64,000 nucleotides of DNA. Origin: Linnemannia hyalina (lineage: Eukaryota > Mortierellomycota > Mortierellomycetes > Mortierellales > Mortierellaceae). Of this stretch, positions 37,440-49,434 are shown in pieces (the first letter of the stretch is position 1; each line of letters begins with the position of its first letter). A model generated the notes under the pieces. The model did not search any database, was not told the origin of the DNA, and saw only the letters and a list, made by a program, of their open reading frames with translations. The stretch spans positions 992,001-1,056,000 of the forward strand of contig JAHRHY010000005.1 in the NCBI GenBank assembly GCA_019671135.1, in the 5' to 3' direction. The translations under genes and the position numbers were made by a program.

Positions 37440-38080
37440 GGTTGGAGAGAGAGAGAGAGAGAGAGAGAGGTAAGAGATAGTGTGATGGAGTTGTGAAAAG
37501 AAAAAAGCGATCCAACGCATTGTTTAAATACTGCAAGGTGACTGAATTATTTTAGTACTGCAAAAGCGACCGGAACGTTTGGACCTTTTTTTTTTCTCGA
37601 GAATTATGTTCTAAAAAAAAAAAAAAGTTTTGTTCCTTACGCCCATGTGTGGGAAGAATGGAACCTGACCGGCTGTTGCCCGTTTTGTTGCGCATCCTCT
37701 TTCTAGGATGCCTACCAAAGTCGGCATAGTTGACGCAAAGGAGATGACAAAAAGGTTATGTGTGTTTGGCGTGAGACCGATCTACGAATTGTGTAGTAAG
37801 CCCGCGATTGGAGCGGAGCGTTTGTAGATTTTTATTTGTTACATGATGGGTGTGGGGTCTGTAGGAAACAGGTAGGGTACTAAGAGTTGACCGATTAGGC
37901 CAATATATATGTGTGTGTGTGTGTGTGTGTAGGTAGTGTATGTATTTGTATGTATGTGTGTGTGGTCATCAGGAGTACGAGAGTTGTACAAGGAAGGAAG
38001 GAAAGGTAAAAATGAAAACAAAGAAACAATGAAAGAACAGAAGAGCAAAAATAATGCAAAAAGGACAAATAGCAAGATCT
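37440..38080. other. Intergenic region with (GA)n and (GT)n microsatellites
   Basis: About 640 bp between two minus-strand genes. A GA run at about 37444-37470 lies in the likely leader of the acetyltransferase gene. A 14-A run is near 37612, and alternating AT then (GT)n lies at 37903-37930. No gene seen. Confidence 0.55.
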
Positions 38081-39736
38081 CTAGAGGTATTCCATCTTGC
38101 GGTTGTGCCAGTCCCGTTGCCGCAAGGCTCCGACTCTGGAAAAGGTACTCATCTGAATACCGACAAGGGCCTGAGCGTGAGCCATGAACACTTGATCAAC
38201 CATCATGGGTCCAAAGACACCGAGCTGGTCGGCAGTGCCCATGAGGTCGTGGTCCAGGTAGCTCCAGCCAAGATCTGCAAACTTCTTGAGTTCCTCTGGC
38301 CGGCGCTCGTTAGTAGCGACAAACACAGGGAGGATGCCCTTCAACGACCCTGTAGGGTTGAGTCTAGCCTGGATCACATCAATCCTTGCAGCAAAGTCTT
38401 CGGTCGAGGGCAGGCAGTGGATCATCTTGGGTCCCTTGAAGTTGTCCTGGCAGTACTGAGCGAAATCTCCGCGACGAGCATGGATGGCGATGTACTTTTG
38501 GGTCGGCACGATTGTCGTCCTCGTCTTGGGGTTGTACACTGCCTCGGACTTCTCCAGGTTCTTGTCCAGATATGCCTGCACAAAGTCCTCAAGCTCCTGG
38601 GTGAAGTGCAGATGTTGACCGAAACGCTCCCACTCAGACTTGTCGGGGACAGAGACCTTGTAGGTGTTGGAGATGCAGATGTACTTGTCGCGGCGGTGTG
38701 GAACTAGGGCCTTGGTGATGGTGTCGATCTTGGTGGCGTCGATAGAAAGAGCGCTGAGGGTGACATTGAGGTTCCACTGCTTGAGGAATCCCTTGGCTGT
38801 AAAGTCGATGGTACGCTTGGATCCAAAGCCGCAGGTGATGCGGCACTGCAACTGGTTGAACTCGGCCTGCTCAACGTTCCTCAGCTTGTGGAACTCGACC
38901 ACCTTCGCGCCTGTTAATTCCTGGAAGTGGTCTAGGTCGAGGAACCTTGACCAGGGTTGGTTCTGTTTGGACTTGTCGTGCGATGAAGCAGTGATGGGAG
39001 GAATAATCAACGTGCGGCCGAGGGCCTTGGCGACCTCCATACCACGAAGCATACCGTAGAACTGGTTGGTGATGCCGGCGTAGGGGAGGTAGGTGATGTA
39101 CTGGGTGCTGTCGCTGGCGTCGAGAGATTCCTCGAAGGGAGGGTACTCTTCTACCTCCTCTGAACTCTCGTCCTCGTCCACTGCAACTCCTTCTTCATCA
39201 GGGGTTGTTACATCTGCAGAGTTGTTGCTACTGTTCTCCTGAACAAGGGGCTCGCGTGGACGGTTCACAATCTGTTGTTGCTGCTGTTCATCCTGTGGCA
39301 GTTGGATATCATGTTCATCATTGAGCTTGGGAAGGGCCTGCCTTGGTCGTGCATATTCGTTAGAGGGTTGGTCGTTGTCGTTGATCCAAGGGCTTCCAGC
39401 GCCATTGTTATCGTTGTTGTTGTTATGGCGCTCAGGATCCTGCCTGTAGTTGCCATTGTTGTTGCTGTTGCGGCTGTTCTTGTTGGTTCCCCAACGGATA
39501 ATCGAGAACTCGGCGTCCTTTCTGCAGCCTGGGCCTGTTAAGCGAGTTGAGGAGGAAAGAGAGAAGGATCCTGTAACGGCATGGAAGACGAGCATAGTTC
39601 CTGAACTGACGAGGAGGGCAAAGGCGAGGAGGATGATGAGTCTGCGGTGTGTGTAGCGCCTTGAAGAGGTTGAGGTTTGGCCTCCTGATGGGAAGCGTGT
39701 TATCGACACTGGCCTGTACTTTGGAGAGGTAGCCAT
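38081..39736 (-). CDS. GDP-fucose protein O-fucosyltransferase family, type II membrane protein, single exon, 551 aa
   Basis: One uninterrupted frame, unlike every other gene in the window. Residues 1-32 are basic and Ser/Thr-rich, 33-54 form a single hydrophobic segment (signal anchor), and 55-190 are Asn/Gln/Asp/Glu-rich stem. The catalytic region starts near 200 with YLPYAGITNQFYGMLRG and LGRTLIIPP, the GDP-fucose domain of the O-FucT family, and carries HARRGDF at 419-425, the conserved Arg-rich nucleotide-sugar loop. It ends STFSRVGALRQRD..., which resembles the C-terminal substrate loop of the family. The predicted site is the Golgi or ER lumen with acceptor unknown. The family is clear, the substrate is not. 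Confidence 0.88.
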   Translation of the reverse strand: MATSPKYRPVSITRFPSGGQTSTSSRRYTHRRLIILLAFALLVSSGTMLVFHAVTGSFSLSSSTRLTGPGCRKDAEFSIIRWGTNKNSRNSNNNGNYRQDPERHNNNNDNNGAGSPWINDNDQPSNEYARPRQALPKLNDEHDIQLPQDEQQQQQIVNRPREPLVQENSSNNSADVTTPDEEGVAVDEDESSEEVEEYPPFEESLDASDSTQYITYLPYAGITNQFYGMLRGMEVAKALGRTLIIPPITASSHDKSKQNQPWSRFLDLDHFQELTGAKVVEFHKLRNVEQAEFNQLQCRITCGFGSKRTIDFTAKGFLKQWNLNVTLSALSIDATKIDTITKALVPHRRDKYICISNTYKVSVPDKSEWERFGQHLHFTQELEDFVQAYLDKNLEKSEAVYNPKTRTTIVPTQKYIAIHARRGDFAQYCQDNFKGPKMIHCLPSTEDFAARIDVIQARLNPTGSLKGILPVFVATNERRPEELKKFADLGWSYLDHDLMGTADQLGVFGPMMVDQVFMAHAQALVGIQMSTFSRVGALRQRDWHNRKMEYL

Positions 39737-39994
39737 TGTCTCTTTGCGTGTCGGAAGGAAGAAGATACGGTAAGGTGAGGTGGAAGGCGACGAACGGGAG
39801 GGGAACTAAAGACAGTAACGGTTGCGAATGTAGGAGGAGTAAGGCTAGGAAGGGAAGGGGTGTCGTCAAGAAAGGGCGAGAAGAGAGATGAGGAAGAGAG
39901 GAGAAGGGGAAGAGAGGTTTGATGGTTTGTTGATGACGAAGGTGAGAAGAAGAAGAAGATGAAGGGAAGAGATGGGATGAAGAGAAAGAAAGAA

Positions 39995-40039
39995 AGGAAG
40001 GAAGGAAGGAAGGAAGGAAGGAAGGAAGGAAGGAAGGAA
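39995..40039. repeat. (GGAA)n microsatellite
   Basis: About eleven uninterrupted GGAA units, just upstream of the fucosyltransferase-family gene on the minus strand. Confidence 0.9.
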
Positions 40040-41097
40040 AGGGAGGAAGACAAAAGGGACGAAAGGCAGGTTTCTCGTTGATGGTGCCTGGGGCCGAACA
40101 AGGGATAAAATGGATAAAATCATAAAAAAGAAAGTGCCGATGAAACTCCGTCGCAGAAGGCAAAAGGGACACAGACAGAGAGAGAGACAGACAAAGGAGA
40201 CCCGTTGATTGGATTGAATTTGCTAATAAAAAACTAATTTACAACATTTGCATGGCCCTATGGACTAACGGATCATTAGCGGTCCTTAGACCCAACCAAC
40301 CCTCTTCCCATGCTTCCTTTTTTTTTTTTTTATCTTTTTTCTCATTCTCATCCCCATGGACGATGGACGTCCAGAATGACAGCCAGGGCTCATTCTTATA
40401 TTTTTCTCTCAATTGCTTCGAGAGCACATGCACATAGAACCATAACCATAGAAATAAACCAGCAACAAAGAAGAACCGAGACGGGCATGTATCCACGAAA
40501 TTATGGCCTTGCGGATAAAAGAATTGATTTTGCATCTTCAAGCTCGCAGGCCATTTCGAACAGGTTTGAACGTTGATAAGCGATCGAGCATGTTGGGGGT
40601 CGATCCATCGTCCCAGGAAATAGAACAAGTCTAATGAACGTAGTCCAGACAGAAGTAATGGTATGGTCATCGTTCCTTTGTTTCTTTTCTTTTCTTTCCT
40701 TTGGAAGCTGGATGCTAGCATCTCTCGTCATTATTCAGGGCAATGCGGCTATTTCCGGCGACAAAGATAGAGAAGCATACACACGTGTTATCGTCATCAT
40801 CTTGGGTCGTGTAAAGAGAAGGAAAAACGAAATCAAGTAACTTGAAGGCTTAGCCGTGTTAATAGGTGAGTATCGTCATTGTGAACCCTGTTCGGATTCC
40901 TGCTGCCCTGGTTTCACTACTTCTCTCTTGGCATCCCATCACCCCAGTCCCCGCGCCATCAACTTGAAGCAACTGGGGGGAGACCAGGGCCAAGGTCCAC
41001 CTGACTGACGCCTTTCACTTTCTGTTACTTCTTTTGTTTCGAATGTCGACGCACACGCCCATTTGCATTGTTTCACACTTCCATGAAAAAATTGCAC

Positions 41098-41104
41098 TAT
41101 AAAA
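41098..41104 (+). promoter_or_regulatory. TATA box of the small unknown gene
   Basis: TATAAAA, 109 bp before the ATG at 41207, followed by CT- and CA-rich leader sequence. Confidence 0.5.
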
Positions 41105-41206
41105 TTCCGCCGAAGACGCGAACCCTTTCTTTTTCACCTTCACACACTCCCCCCCCACAACTCTCCCACACTCAAAGCCAAAGATACCGTCAACATCAAC
41201 ATCAAC

Positions 41207-41859
41207 ATGAACATGAACTCTGATCTCGACAACAAGGCCGGAAGACCTGCCGCCAGTAAGTGAAGAGTCAATATCTTGCACGTCTTCGTTGACGAGAATC
41301 GTTGTTGTAGGTCGCTGTCGTCTCTCCTTCGTTTCTTTTTGCTCTTTGTGTTTTGTTGCCACCAAGTTCATGTCGTATTTACAAACTCCTATCTTCGTCT
41401 TTGTCGATGTGGAATAGCCAAGGTTGCCGGTATGCGCGTCCCAGCCCACGACCACTCTGTCCCCGTCGTCCGCAAGTAAGTTAATCGGACACTTTTTTCC
41501 TCCCCGACTTGACTTCTCAGAAGAAAAGCAGTGAATAGAGAATCCTGTATATCTAACCCCATTCGTCCACTTTTTCTTTTATCTTCTTTCTACCTCATAG
41601 GGAACACGACAAAAAGCAACCAAAGGACGAAAAGGAAGACTCGGAGCACAACAACGAGGACGAACGCGAGCTCGAAAAGATGGAACGCTTCGAGTATGAG
41701 AAGCAGACTCGTCTCGCCGCCGGTGAACGCCTCGCCCGCATGCAGGAGAATCAACCCAAGAACGAGGTCATTAACAACTTCCGTCAGCGCGAGAATATCA
41801 TTGTCTCACAGCCTATCCTCCATTACCACTCCAAGTCTGGTGCTGCCGCCCAGAAGTAA
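41207..41859 (+). CDS. Small charged protein of unknown function, 3 exons, 121 aa
   Basis: Exons 41207-41255, 41418-41475 and 41601-41859 join in phase to 121 aa. I do not recognise a family. It begins with NMNSDLDNKAGRP, has a short PAHDHSVPVV stretch, then a highly charged helical region (DERELEKMERFEYEKQTRL, residues about 52-72) that could form a coiled coil, and ends with HYHSKSGAAAQK. No signal peptide or membrane segment. C-ending codons, regular GT-AG introns and a TATA box upstream support a real gene. A second in-frame ATG two codons downstream is an equal candidate start. Its size and charge recall mitochondrial or nucleic-acid binding accessory proteins, but that is speculation. 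Confidence 0.75.
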
Positions 41860-42278
41860 AAAAAAACTCTGAAGATGATTCAAAAGCAAGACAGATTGAT
41901 CTTTTGAGCTTGTTCTCTTTTTTCTTTCTTTCTTTCTTTCTTTCACCATTGATCGGCTTACTCTTTCTCCTCCCTTGCACATAAGCAACTTTTGCTACCC
42001 AAAAAAAAACAAACTTGTACATACTTTTTTTTCCAATACACCAAACTACATTCTCTACAGTAAACAACGTGCGAATCGGCAAACACGAAACAGCGATACT
42101 TCGACGCGTGACATGGTCTTGCATTGTAACAAGAATTCTCCGAGCGATTAGAAAATTTAATTTTTGGGGGAGGGGGAATCAACAACAACGTCTACATATG
42201 AAAAGAGATAGAATGAAAGTGGAAAGAAAGCAACGACAAACAACAACAAAAACAAAAGAAACATCAAAGAGGAAATGA
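41860..42278. other. 3' intergenic region between convergent genes
   Basis: Contains a (CTTT)n run at about 41927-41944 and A/T-rich DNA. No gene seen. Confidence 0.55.
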
Positions 42279-44381
42279 TTACAGCTTGCCCTCGGGGAAG
42301 AGCACCTTCTGGACAGCTTCAATGACACGTCCATGGATCTTGGCATGGGCAGCAATGACACCTGAGTTAGTCGCCAACGTCCTGCCCTTAGAAAAGTCCA
42401 GAGGTTGACCATGAATATCAGACACAATACCGCCTGCCTCAGAGACCAACAAACTACCAGAGGCATGGTCCCAGATCTTCTCCTCGTACGTGGCGCTGAC
42501 CGGCAGCCTCAGGTAGACCTCTGCATCTCCTCTCGAGAGTGAGCAGTACTTGCATTGACTGTCCATCCGGACGGGTGCCTTCGTGATTCCCAACAAATGT
42601 GCAATCCTGGCAGAGTCGCTCTGGTTCGAATGCCCGCTCTCAACACTCTCACAGAAGGACGCGTCGGCAAGAGATTGAATAGAACTCATCGAGATTGGAG
42701 TCTCTTCTGTCGATGAGAAATTACGCTAATAGAACAAACACAGTAGATGAAGAGGAAAAAAAAAAGAGATAGAAAACATAATGTCAGAACAACTGTCAAG
42801 TCGCCTTTTTCTCGTTCTCGGGTAGTACAAATGATATGACAACATTTGTGGTTGGAAAAAAAAACGAGATCGACGACTGAGAGAGCGGGTTAAAGATGAG
42901 CTGACAAAAATGTGTTCGTACCTGGAATGCGCCCTGACCCTTTACAGTGATAAAAAGACATCCCTTCTCGCCATCCTTGTCTTTGGCATCAACAGGGAGA
43001 TTGGGGCAACCCATCACACCGACCTGGACCTGACCATCGACAATCAGGGCCAAACACACTGCAAACTGCTCGCCTCTCAAGAATCCTTTTGTGCCGTCAA
43101 TGGGGTCTAATGCCCACATACGACCATGAGCGCCTCCAGCAAATGTTCCGCGGTCTATCGTCTCAAGAAGCTAAACGTTCAACAGATAAATGGTAGTGTG
43201 AGCCGATGAGGATAATAAAAAAGAAAGATGAGGGAGAGAGGGTAAGAAAGGTTAGAGAGGATGGTACAGTTCATCTAATACATTGTTTCTTATGTCCAAT
43301 CCCAGCGAGCAATTAAAAGTCGCCAACGAGTGTCAGGAACAAAGCTCATCATGACCGAGAGAAATGGTGACAGCGACTCTCCGGAGGAAGGATAGTTTCC
43401 ATGGACGAATAGCGCAAGATCTTTTTTTCCCCTCCCTTCCTCACTCGCTTAATTAGAAATCTCCATCTCAAAAGGCCAGGCGAGGAAAAAAAAAAAAAAA
43501 AAAAAAGGCGGTCCGGTCCGATCAGGTACGGCTTCGCTTTTTTTAAAACTGTCCTGTTCTGTTGGCTGTAAAACAAAGTGGGGACAAAAAGGAGGGCCGA
43601 CCGCAGTTTCCCATCTCTGTCCTCCCGAGCCATTCCAACGCATGATCCCCCTTCGCTTTTCACACCGCCAGTCCTTGTTCAAATGTTCCATGGAAGAAAA
43701 AACGTACCGAATCCTCTGACAATGCCTGGTCGAGTCCGCTGTTGGCCAACTCCAAAACCTTCTCTCTCATCTGACGACCTTCCTCGCCTCTCAAATCCTT
43801 GGAATCTTCCTCACCAACAATAGGGTCTTCGGGGAAGGATTTGTGCAAGATGGAGTTGATGACAGCCTGCGCACTGAAATCACCAACTAATCCATCAAAA
43901 CATCAATAGCAATGGCGATAGCAATATGAGCATTGGGAAACAAAAGAAGAAAAGAAGAAGAACAAGGAACGATTAGCATGTAAGCAAGGGTCCAAAGGGA
44001 GCGCATGCGGGAAGGAGCGTACTCCACAAAATAAAATGAGGGAAAAGAAGATGGCGAAAAACGAGATCATAAACATATGTGGGAATATGAGATCGAAAAT
44101 TGTAGAAGGAATCAGATGTATTAAAAATGAGGGGAAAAGAAACACATAAAACACAAACAAACAAAACAAACAAAACACATACTGGTGACGGGAGACTTGT
44201 CCTTCTTGGTGATCGTTTCACCATTGACGAGCTTTGTAAAGACCCGCTGGCAGACTTTGCTGGCAGATAGGACGGCGTGGATGGCGACAGCACGTTCCGC
44301 GGCAAATGCAAGAGCTGGATCATTGGAATGAGAGGGGGAGAGATGAGTGTGGTTCAGCCGATCAGTACTCGTGTCTGTCAT
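42279..44381 (-). CDS. HAL2: 3'(2'),5'-bisphosphate nucleotidase (HAL2/MET22), 4 exons, 357 aa
   Basis: Minus-strand exons 44381-44183, 43886-43708, 43170-42922 and 42725-42279 join in phase to exactly 357 aa, the same length as yeast Hal2. The enzyme hydrolyses 3'-phosphoadenosine 5'-phosphate (PAP) to AMP. This clears the by-product of sulfate activation and protects RNA-processing exonucleases; it is inhibited by Li and Na. Metal-site motifs are VGEED (Glu92), DPIDGTKGFLRG (Asp148, Asp151) and WDHASG (Asp295). The N-terminal exon has SKVCQRVFTKL and DKSPVT, also family-typical. The ATG at 44381 is the first in frame; the codon at 44408 that extends the frame is TTG, so I did not use it. 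Intron 2 (43171-43707, 537 bp) contains a 21-A run. Confidence 0.95.
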
Positions 44382-45042
44382 TGTCCGTTTGAAATCCTGC
44401 TGATCCAAGTGAAGTGAACAGCTTCTGTCCGGCTAGCTAGCTGTAAACTACTCCTGAGATATAGGTTCCTGACAAAGCATCATGATATCAGGCAGTTTCT
44501 TCCATCTACTATGCTCCCGAGGTAGAGTGCTATCCTGATCCCGAGTCCATTGTTGTACATTCCTTTGTGAGTTTCTCGGTGTGAGCCTGTTGCAAGAAGC
44601 GGTAAAGGTGACTTGAGAGAGGGAAGAGAAAAAAAAGGAGGAAGTGTGTCCTCGGGTGAGTTGCGGTGTGTGTTTTCCTGTGCTTACCAGACATGATGAG
44701 GAGACTGAATAGAGATGTGAATGAGAGAAAGAGAGAGGGGGAAAGTGAGAGTGAGGAATGCGAATGAAATGGCCAAAGGGAAAAAGTAAAAAGTGAGAAG
44801 AAACGAGGCACGTTCTCTTGTTCTCTCAATCTCCTTACTCGACTGCCTTTTTTTTTTGCCTTCCATCGTTCCATCGAGGGCAAATGAAAAAAGAACTGAT
44901 TGAGCAGTCCCGACCGATGGCGTCAAATTGCGGTGGCCGATCTCTTTTTTTTTTTTATTAATTTTTTCGTTCCTCTGCAGACTCATACAAAACACACCAC
45001 CTTCCTTCCTTCCTTCCTTCCTTCATTCCTTCCTGCATTCAT
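44382..45042. other. Intergenic region between two minus-strand genes
   Basis: Upstream of HAL2 and downstream of the helicase. Contains a TTCC/ATTC repeat at about 45002-45044, which begins right after the helicase stop codon and so lies in its 3' UTR. No gene seen. Confidence 0.55.
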
Positions 45043-48000
45043 TCACCGATCCCATCGTCCGTTCTGAGGGTGGGATGGCCGTGGTCTTGCCTCGCCATGA
45101 GCACCCGGAGGTGGGGGACGAGGGGGAAGAGGATAGCCGCCTGGTGGAGGCGGTGGGCGGAAGAGATGAGGCGGTGGAGGCGGCTGGTGGTGAGGATTAA
45201 ACGTTCCTGGATGAGGGGGAGGGGGGAAATGTCTCGCTCCTGGTGGCATTGGTGGTGGGGGTATTTGACCGGGGTAAGGGTATCCCATCGGGGGTGGACC
45301 TGGAAGTCCTGGTGGCCGCTGTGGTGGATAAGGAGGTTGATGAAATGGAGGATAACCTTGATTTTGACCAGGAGGAAGAGGGCGTGGGGGAGGTCGGCCT
45401 TGGTTGTGCAAGGATTGTGGGGGGAAATGTGGCTCAGAGGGCCGTGCGTGTGATGATGGGTGGTGTGGTGGAAGATGTGGAGGAGGTGGTGGACGTGCAT
45501 CTGCAGGAACATCAGACTGATTCGGTCTCCCAGACCCAGCCGAGAGACTGCTTGTTGGAGGGGTAGATGTCGGTGCGGGACGCTGTCTCTCCTGGGCTGA
45601 TGCTTGTGTCTGTGGGACGGAGGTTTGATTGTTCGATGGAGGGGCTGCACTGTACCCTCCCGTCTCTGGATGAGTGGCCTTTTGAAATCCAGACACCCGA
45701 TACCCCGATCCTTGTCCACGGTGATTATCTGCAGAGTCTCGTCCTGAAAACTCTCGCTGATGCCCTGCATTCCCTCCCCTTCCTCCTCCCTGGTCCCATC
45801 GATCGCCTCGGGAGCCTTGTCCTAGAGGAGTATTGTTCGACGCCGTAGAGTGTCCTTGTTCTCCAAACCCTTCAGACGACTGGAACCTTCCTCCTCCAAA
45901 CCCTCCACCGCTACCTCCTCGGTTACCGCCTCTACCACCCCTACCACCCCTACCTCCTCTACCACCGTGTCCTCCGCGTCCTCCTCTCTGACCTCCCATA
46001 AACTGCCTCGACTTTCTGAACCGTGGGTTCTGCATAGCAATCTTCAGTACATCTGGTGACACTGGCTGGCTACCTTCTTCCAAGTTTCGTACCAGCTCAC
46101 CTGCGAAACGATCGTCCTTGTCTGTGATCAACGTGTATGCAGTACCCTTATCACCAGCTCTTCCTGTTCTTCCCACCCGGTGAACATGCGAATCAATATC
46201 ACGCGCCACGTCGTAGTTGATGACAGTCCTAATTGACTTGATGTCAAGACCACGAGCCGCGACGTCGGTAGCGATTAGCGTTGGAAACTGGCGGTTCTTG
46301 TAGTCGTGCACGGCCTTGTCACGCTCCTGCTGCACCATGTCGCCGTGCAGACATTCGCCTATTATTAGTGATGAATTGGGCGGAAGGTCAGTCAAAATCA
46401 ATAAGCCCCAAGCGTCGTTCATACATTCATGCCATCCAACAGAAGCAGGCAAGGCTTACATCTCACGCTCATGTTCTTGAGGTTTTCTGTCAGCTCGACG
46501 ACTCCATTCTTTCTTGAAACGAAAATGAGGACGCTTCCGACTATAGTCAAAGAAGGGCGTTTCGTTAGTTATGTGGTTGGTAAAGAGTATGAAGTGTCAT
46601 ATTCAGAGGCAGCATGTAAAATGCTACTTACGTGCTTCAAACTCCTGGAGTCTCTCCAATAGCCATTTCCATTTGAGAGTGTCGTCCTTCAAGATCTGGA
46701 TGACTTGAGTGACATCCGAGTTGATCTGCATAACCGAAAATGAGTGGTTAGACGTATCTGTGAATAACATAACCTGGCAATCTCCTGTCGTTACAAGTGT
46801 AGATTCATTGTCATACCTGGCCAACATTGCCGATGGATATCCGCACAGGATCGGTCATCACTTCTCTGGCAAGCCTTTCTACACGCTTTTGAAACGTCGC
46901 ACTGAACAACACGGCTAAAGTAGATGAAAAAGAGTTTTGGGTGTTCATTAGTTGGGGCGAAATACGCATGGGTAAGCAGGAGTATCGTGCGCACACGAAC
47001 TCATCCTTGCAGATAGGTCCTTACTTTGACGATCTGGACGAATGTTGTCGCAGATGGATCGCACTTGAGGCTCTACATCAATAAAAGGCGACGGGACACT
47101 TATTGGTTAGTAAAGGACAATGGCTTTCCGTACAAATACAAGTTCCACATCAAGCACAACAAAAGGAGTATTTACCGAACCCCAGATCGAAGAAGCGATC
47201 AGCTTCATCCATCACCAGGAAAGAGGTGCGCTTGAAGTTGGTAGCTTTGATCTTGATCATGTCAATGAGCCGTCCAGGAGTAGCAACAAGGATCTCAACC
47301 CCTGAACGAAGAGTTTTAAACTGTTCCTGCTTGCTGGCTCCACCATAGACGACCGCGACGCGTAGACCATACGCCTTGGCAAAACGTTTAGCTTCACTGT
47401 AGATTTGATCCGCAAGCTCGCGTGTTGGGGCTAGGACAACTCCAATAGGCCCATCGCCCTTGTCAAGTTCTTCTTGGTCCATAATATGCACGATCATAGG
47501 CAGCAAGAAAGCGGCTGTTTTTCCCGAACCTGTCTTGGCGATTCCAATGATGTCTCGCCCGGAAAGGGCTACTGGGATAGCCTGCTGCTGAATACCACTG
47601 GGTTCGGAGTATCCTGCTCGCCGAATCGTCTCCATGAGAGCCTCCTCGAACCCAAAGTGCGCAAACGAAATACAGGGTTTCGCTGCATCTGCCCCAGAGA
47701 CTCTCATATCTATTGATTAATTCGAAGAATAATACGTTGTGTTAGATAGGTGTGCTGAAAAATGCTATGCGTCAGCTCATATACCGATCGTGGATGCCAC
47801 GACAACTTACCGAGATCCATCCTGATCTGCCTAACTTGCTCATCGCCCAGCTTTGCAATGTCCTCGTGTTCCTCGTAGAAGCACTTTTCAATCTCCACAT
47901 AGTTTTGTCGAGAGTGATCCACCCTTGGCAATGGCGTGATTTCCTTCTTGCCATTCGACTGCATGTCGTATCCCGCCTCATCCGGATCGAACCTAGAACG

Positions 48001-49093
48001 AAAGTGTAACGTGCCTGGTGAGTCGGATTACTTTGTATCCGCAAACGAGGCAGCAAATAAATACGCAATGGCAATATCTTACTGTGGTTCGGCTGCACTG
48101 TCAATCGCACGCGCAGTGGCATAGACCTCTTCGTCAGAGTCGACATCCTATCATTCAATATGGAGGACGTTGTGAGTTCGTGTTCGTATTGCTTGGGACG
48201 TTGGACATAATTGATGATGGCTCGCACGACTTGAAACTATTTTGTTACCTCGTTTCGTTCCTGCATAGGTCCACCTTGGCCGACCATAATTCCCTTCTTC
48301 TTCATGTGCTTCATGTAGCTCTCGACATAATCCTCGTCCTCGATATCATCGCGTCGGACCTAATCGAACGCAGGGCGCATTGGTGTAAGAGGGTGACAAC
48401 GTACTCAATTTGTTCTGCTTTCAAGCAGCGCGTTTCGAATAACACAAAATGGCTAAAAGGTAACCATACCTTTTCCTCTGAGGGCATCTCTGCTTCCTTC
48501 TTTACTTGTGTGTCGATTCCAGCCATAAATGCATCCAGTGGATCATCTTCGTCTTCCTCATCGTCTGCCTGGGTTTTTGTCGTCTCCTCGGCAGCGGCAG
48601 CTAAATATATTGCACAAGGTGATACATGCATTAGTTTCTAAACAAATGATCACCAAATATTGCACACTACACATTGGTCCATTAGCATTTATATACCTTT
48701 CTTGGATCCAAGGTGCGAAAAGGCATCCTCCTCGTCGTCATCATCATCATCCCCAAAGACAGATTTTTTAACTGGCGGTGCAGGTGGGCGTGATGCTGAG
48801 GATGCTGATCCAGATGGCTTTACGGTGCTCAATTTCGAGAATGCGTCCTCTCCCTGACCCTCTGTATCGTCTGGACCTTGCTCCAGCTTGATCTGCTTGC
48901 GCTTGGGTGGACCTGTCGAGCCTGTGCTGTCGTTCCCTTTGTCTTCGTCGTCGTCGTCGTCGTCGTCGTCACCAAAGCCTAGGGCTGTTGTTCTCGAAGG
49001 TCGCGTTGGACGCGCAAAGGGGCTTGGTCGTGAGTTCAGGTTCGGTGAGCCAGAGCCGAGACTGATGTTGATGGATCGTTTGCCATTGTTCAT
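45043..49093 (-). CDS. DDX42: DEAD-box RNA helicase of the DDX42 group, 11 exons, 1018 aa
   Basis: Minus-strand exons 49093-48697, 48600-48470, 48359-48249, 48147-48083, 47992-47811, 47709-47176, 47072-47025, 46914-46817, 46725-46632, 46540-46460 and 46358-45043 join in phase to 1018 aa. DDX42 is an ATP-dependent RNA helicase and annealing protein tied to U2 snRNP. N-terminal: Asp/Glu-rich blocks and the group signature DPLDAFMAGI and RRDDIEDED. Helicase core: P-loop AKTGSGKT (353-360), DEAD (463-466), SAT (494-496), and HRVGRTGRAG (640-649). DDX42-specific blocks such as PLPRVDHSRQNY, RVSGADAAKP and NYDVARDIDSHVHR, plus AMQNPRFRKSRQF, separate it from Prp5 and DDX5. After residue 690 it has a long RGG-rich tract and then a Pro-rich tail (residues about 790-1018), a plausible RNA-binding or condensing region. 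Nine of ten introns are short (62-150 bp). Confidence 0.94.
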
Positions 49094-49434
49094 GGTAAGT
49101 TGTGTTGTTCTCCTGGCATGTGTGTTTGAAGAGTTGAACGAGACCTTCTCTCTTGCAACCTTGCTTTTGTGTAAATTGTTTAGCAGTCACACACACCTAC
49201 CCCTCATCCACTTTATCTGTTCTTCGCCACCCACCCCTTCCTCCCGTCCCTCCCCTTCCTACCTTCGTCCTCACCCTCAGCAATCGCCACCAACCTCAAG
49301 ACGGCGCGTAAATCCCCAGCTCGTGTGTCGGGAGGACAACACCCGCCATTGAATTAAGCTTACTCTCACCTCCTCATAAACTCAGTTCACACATACTCTG
49401 TCCACCACTCGTCCCTCTTGACCGGTCCGTCAGA
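49094..49434. promoter_or_regulatory. Compact divergent promoter between helicase and JmjC genes
   Basis: Only 341 bp separate the two start codons, the shortest divergent gap in the window. It holds a C/T-rich stretch at about 49200-49290 and no clear TATA box. Sharing of control elements by the two genes is inferred from spacing alone. Confidence 0.55.

Larger units (their letters stand above)
39737..41206. other. Divergent intergenic region, 1.5 kb
   Basis: Between the fucosyltransferase-family gene (-) and the small unknown gene (+). A (GGAA)n tract lies at 39995-40039 near the first gene's start, so in its leader the repeat reads TTCC. Opposing frames at 40239-40840 have no homology and are not called. 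Confidence 0.55.

Noticed and set aside
40239..40721. 160-codon minus-strand frame
   Set aside because: Built around A/T runs, opposed by plus-strand frames, no homology or codon bias.
44382..44408. Nine-residue N-terminal extension of HAL2
   Set aside because: The extended frame opens at a TTG codon; the first ATG is at 44381.
45039..45770. 243-codon minus-strand frame rich in His and Pro
   Set aside because: An alternate frame of the Pro-rich tail exon of the DDX42 gene.
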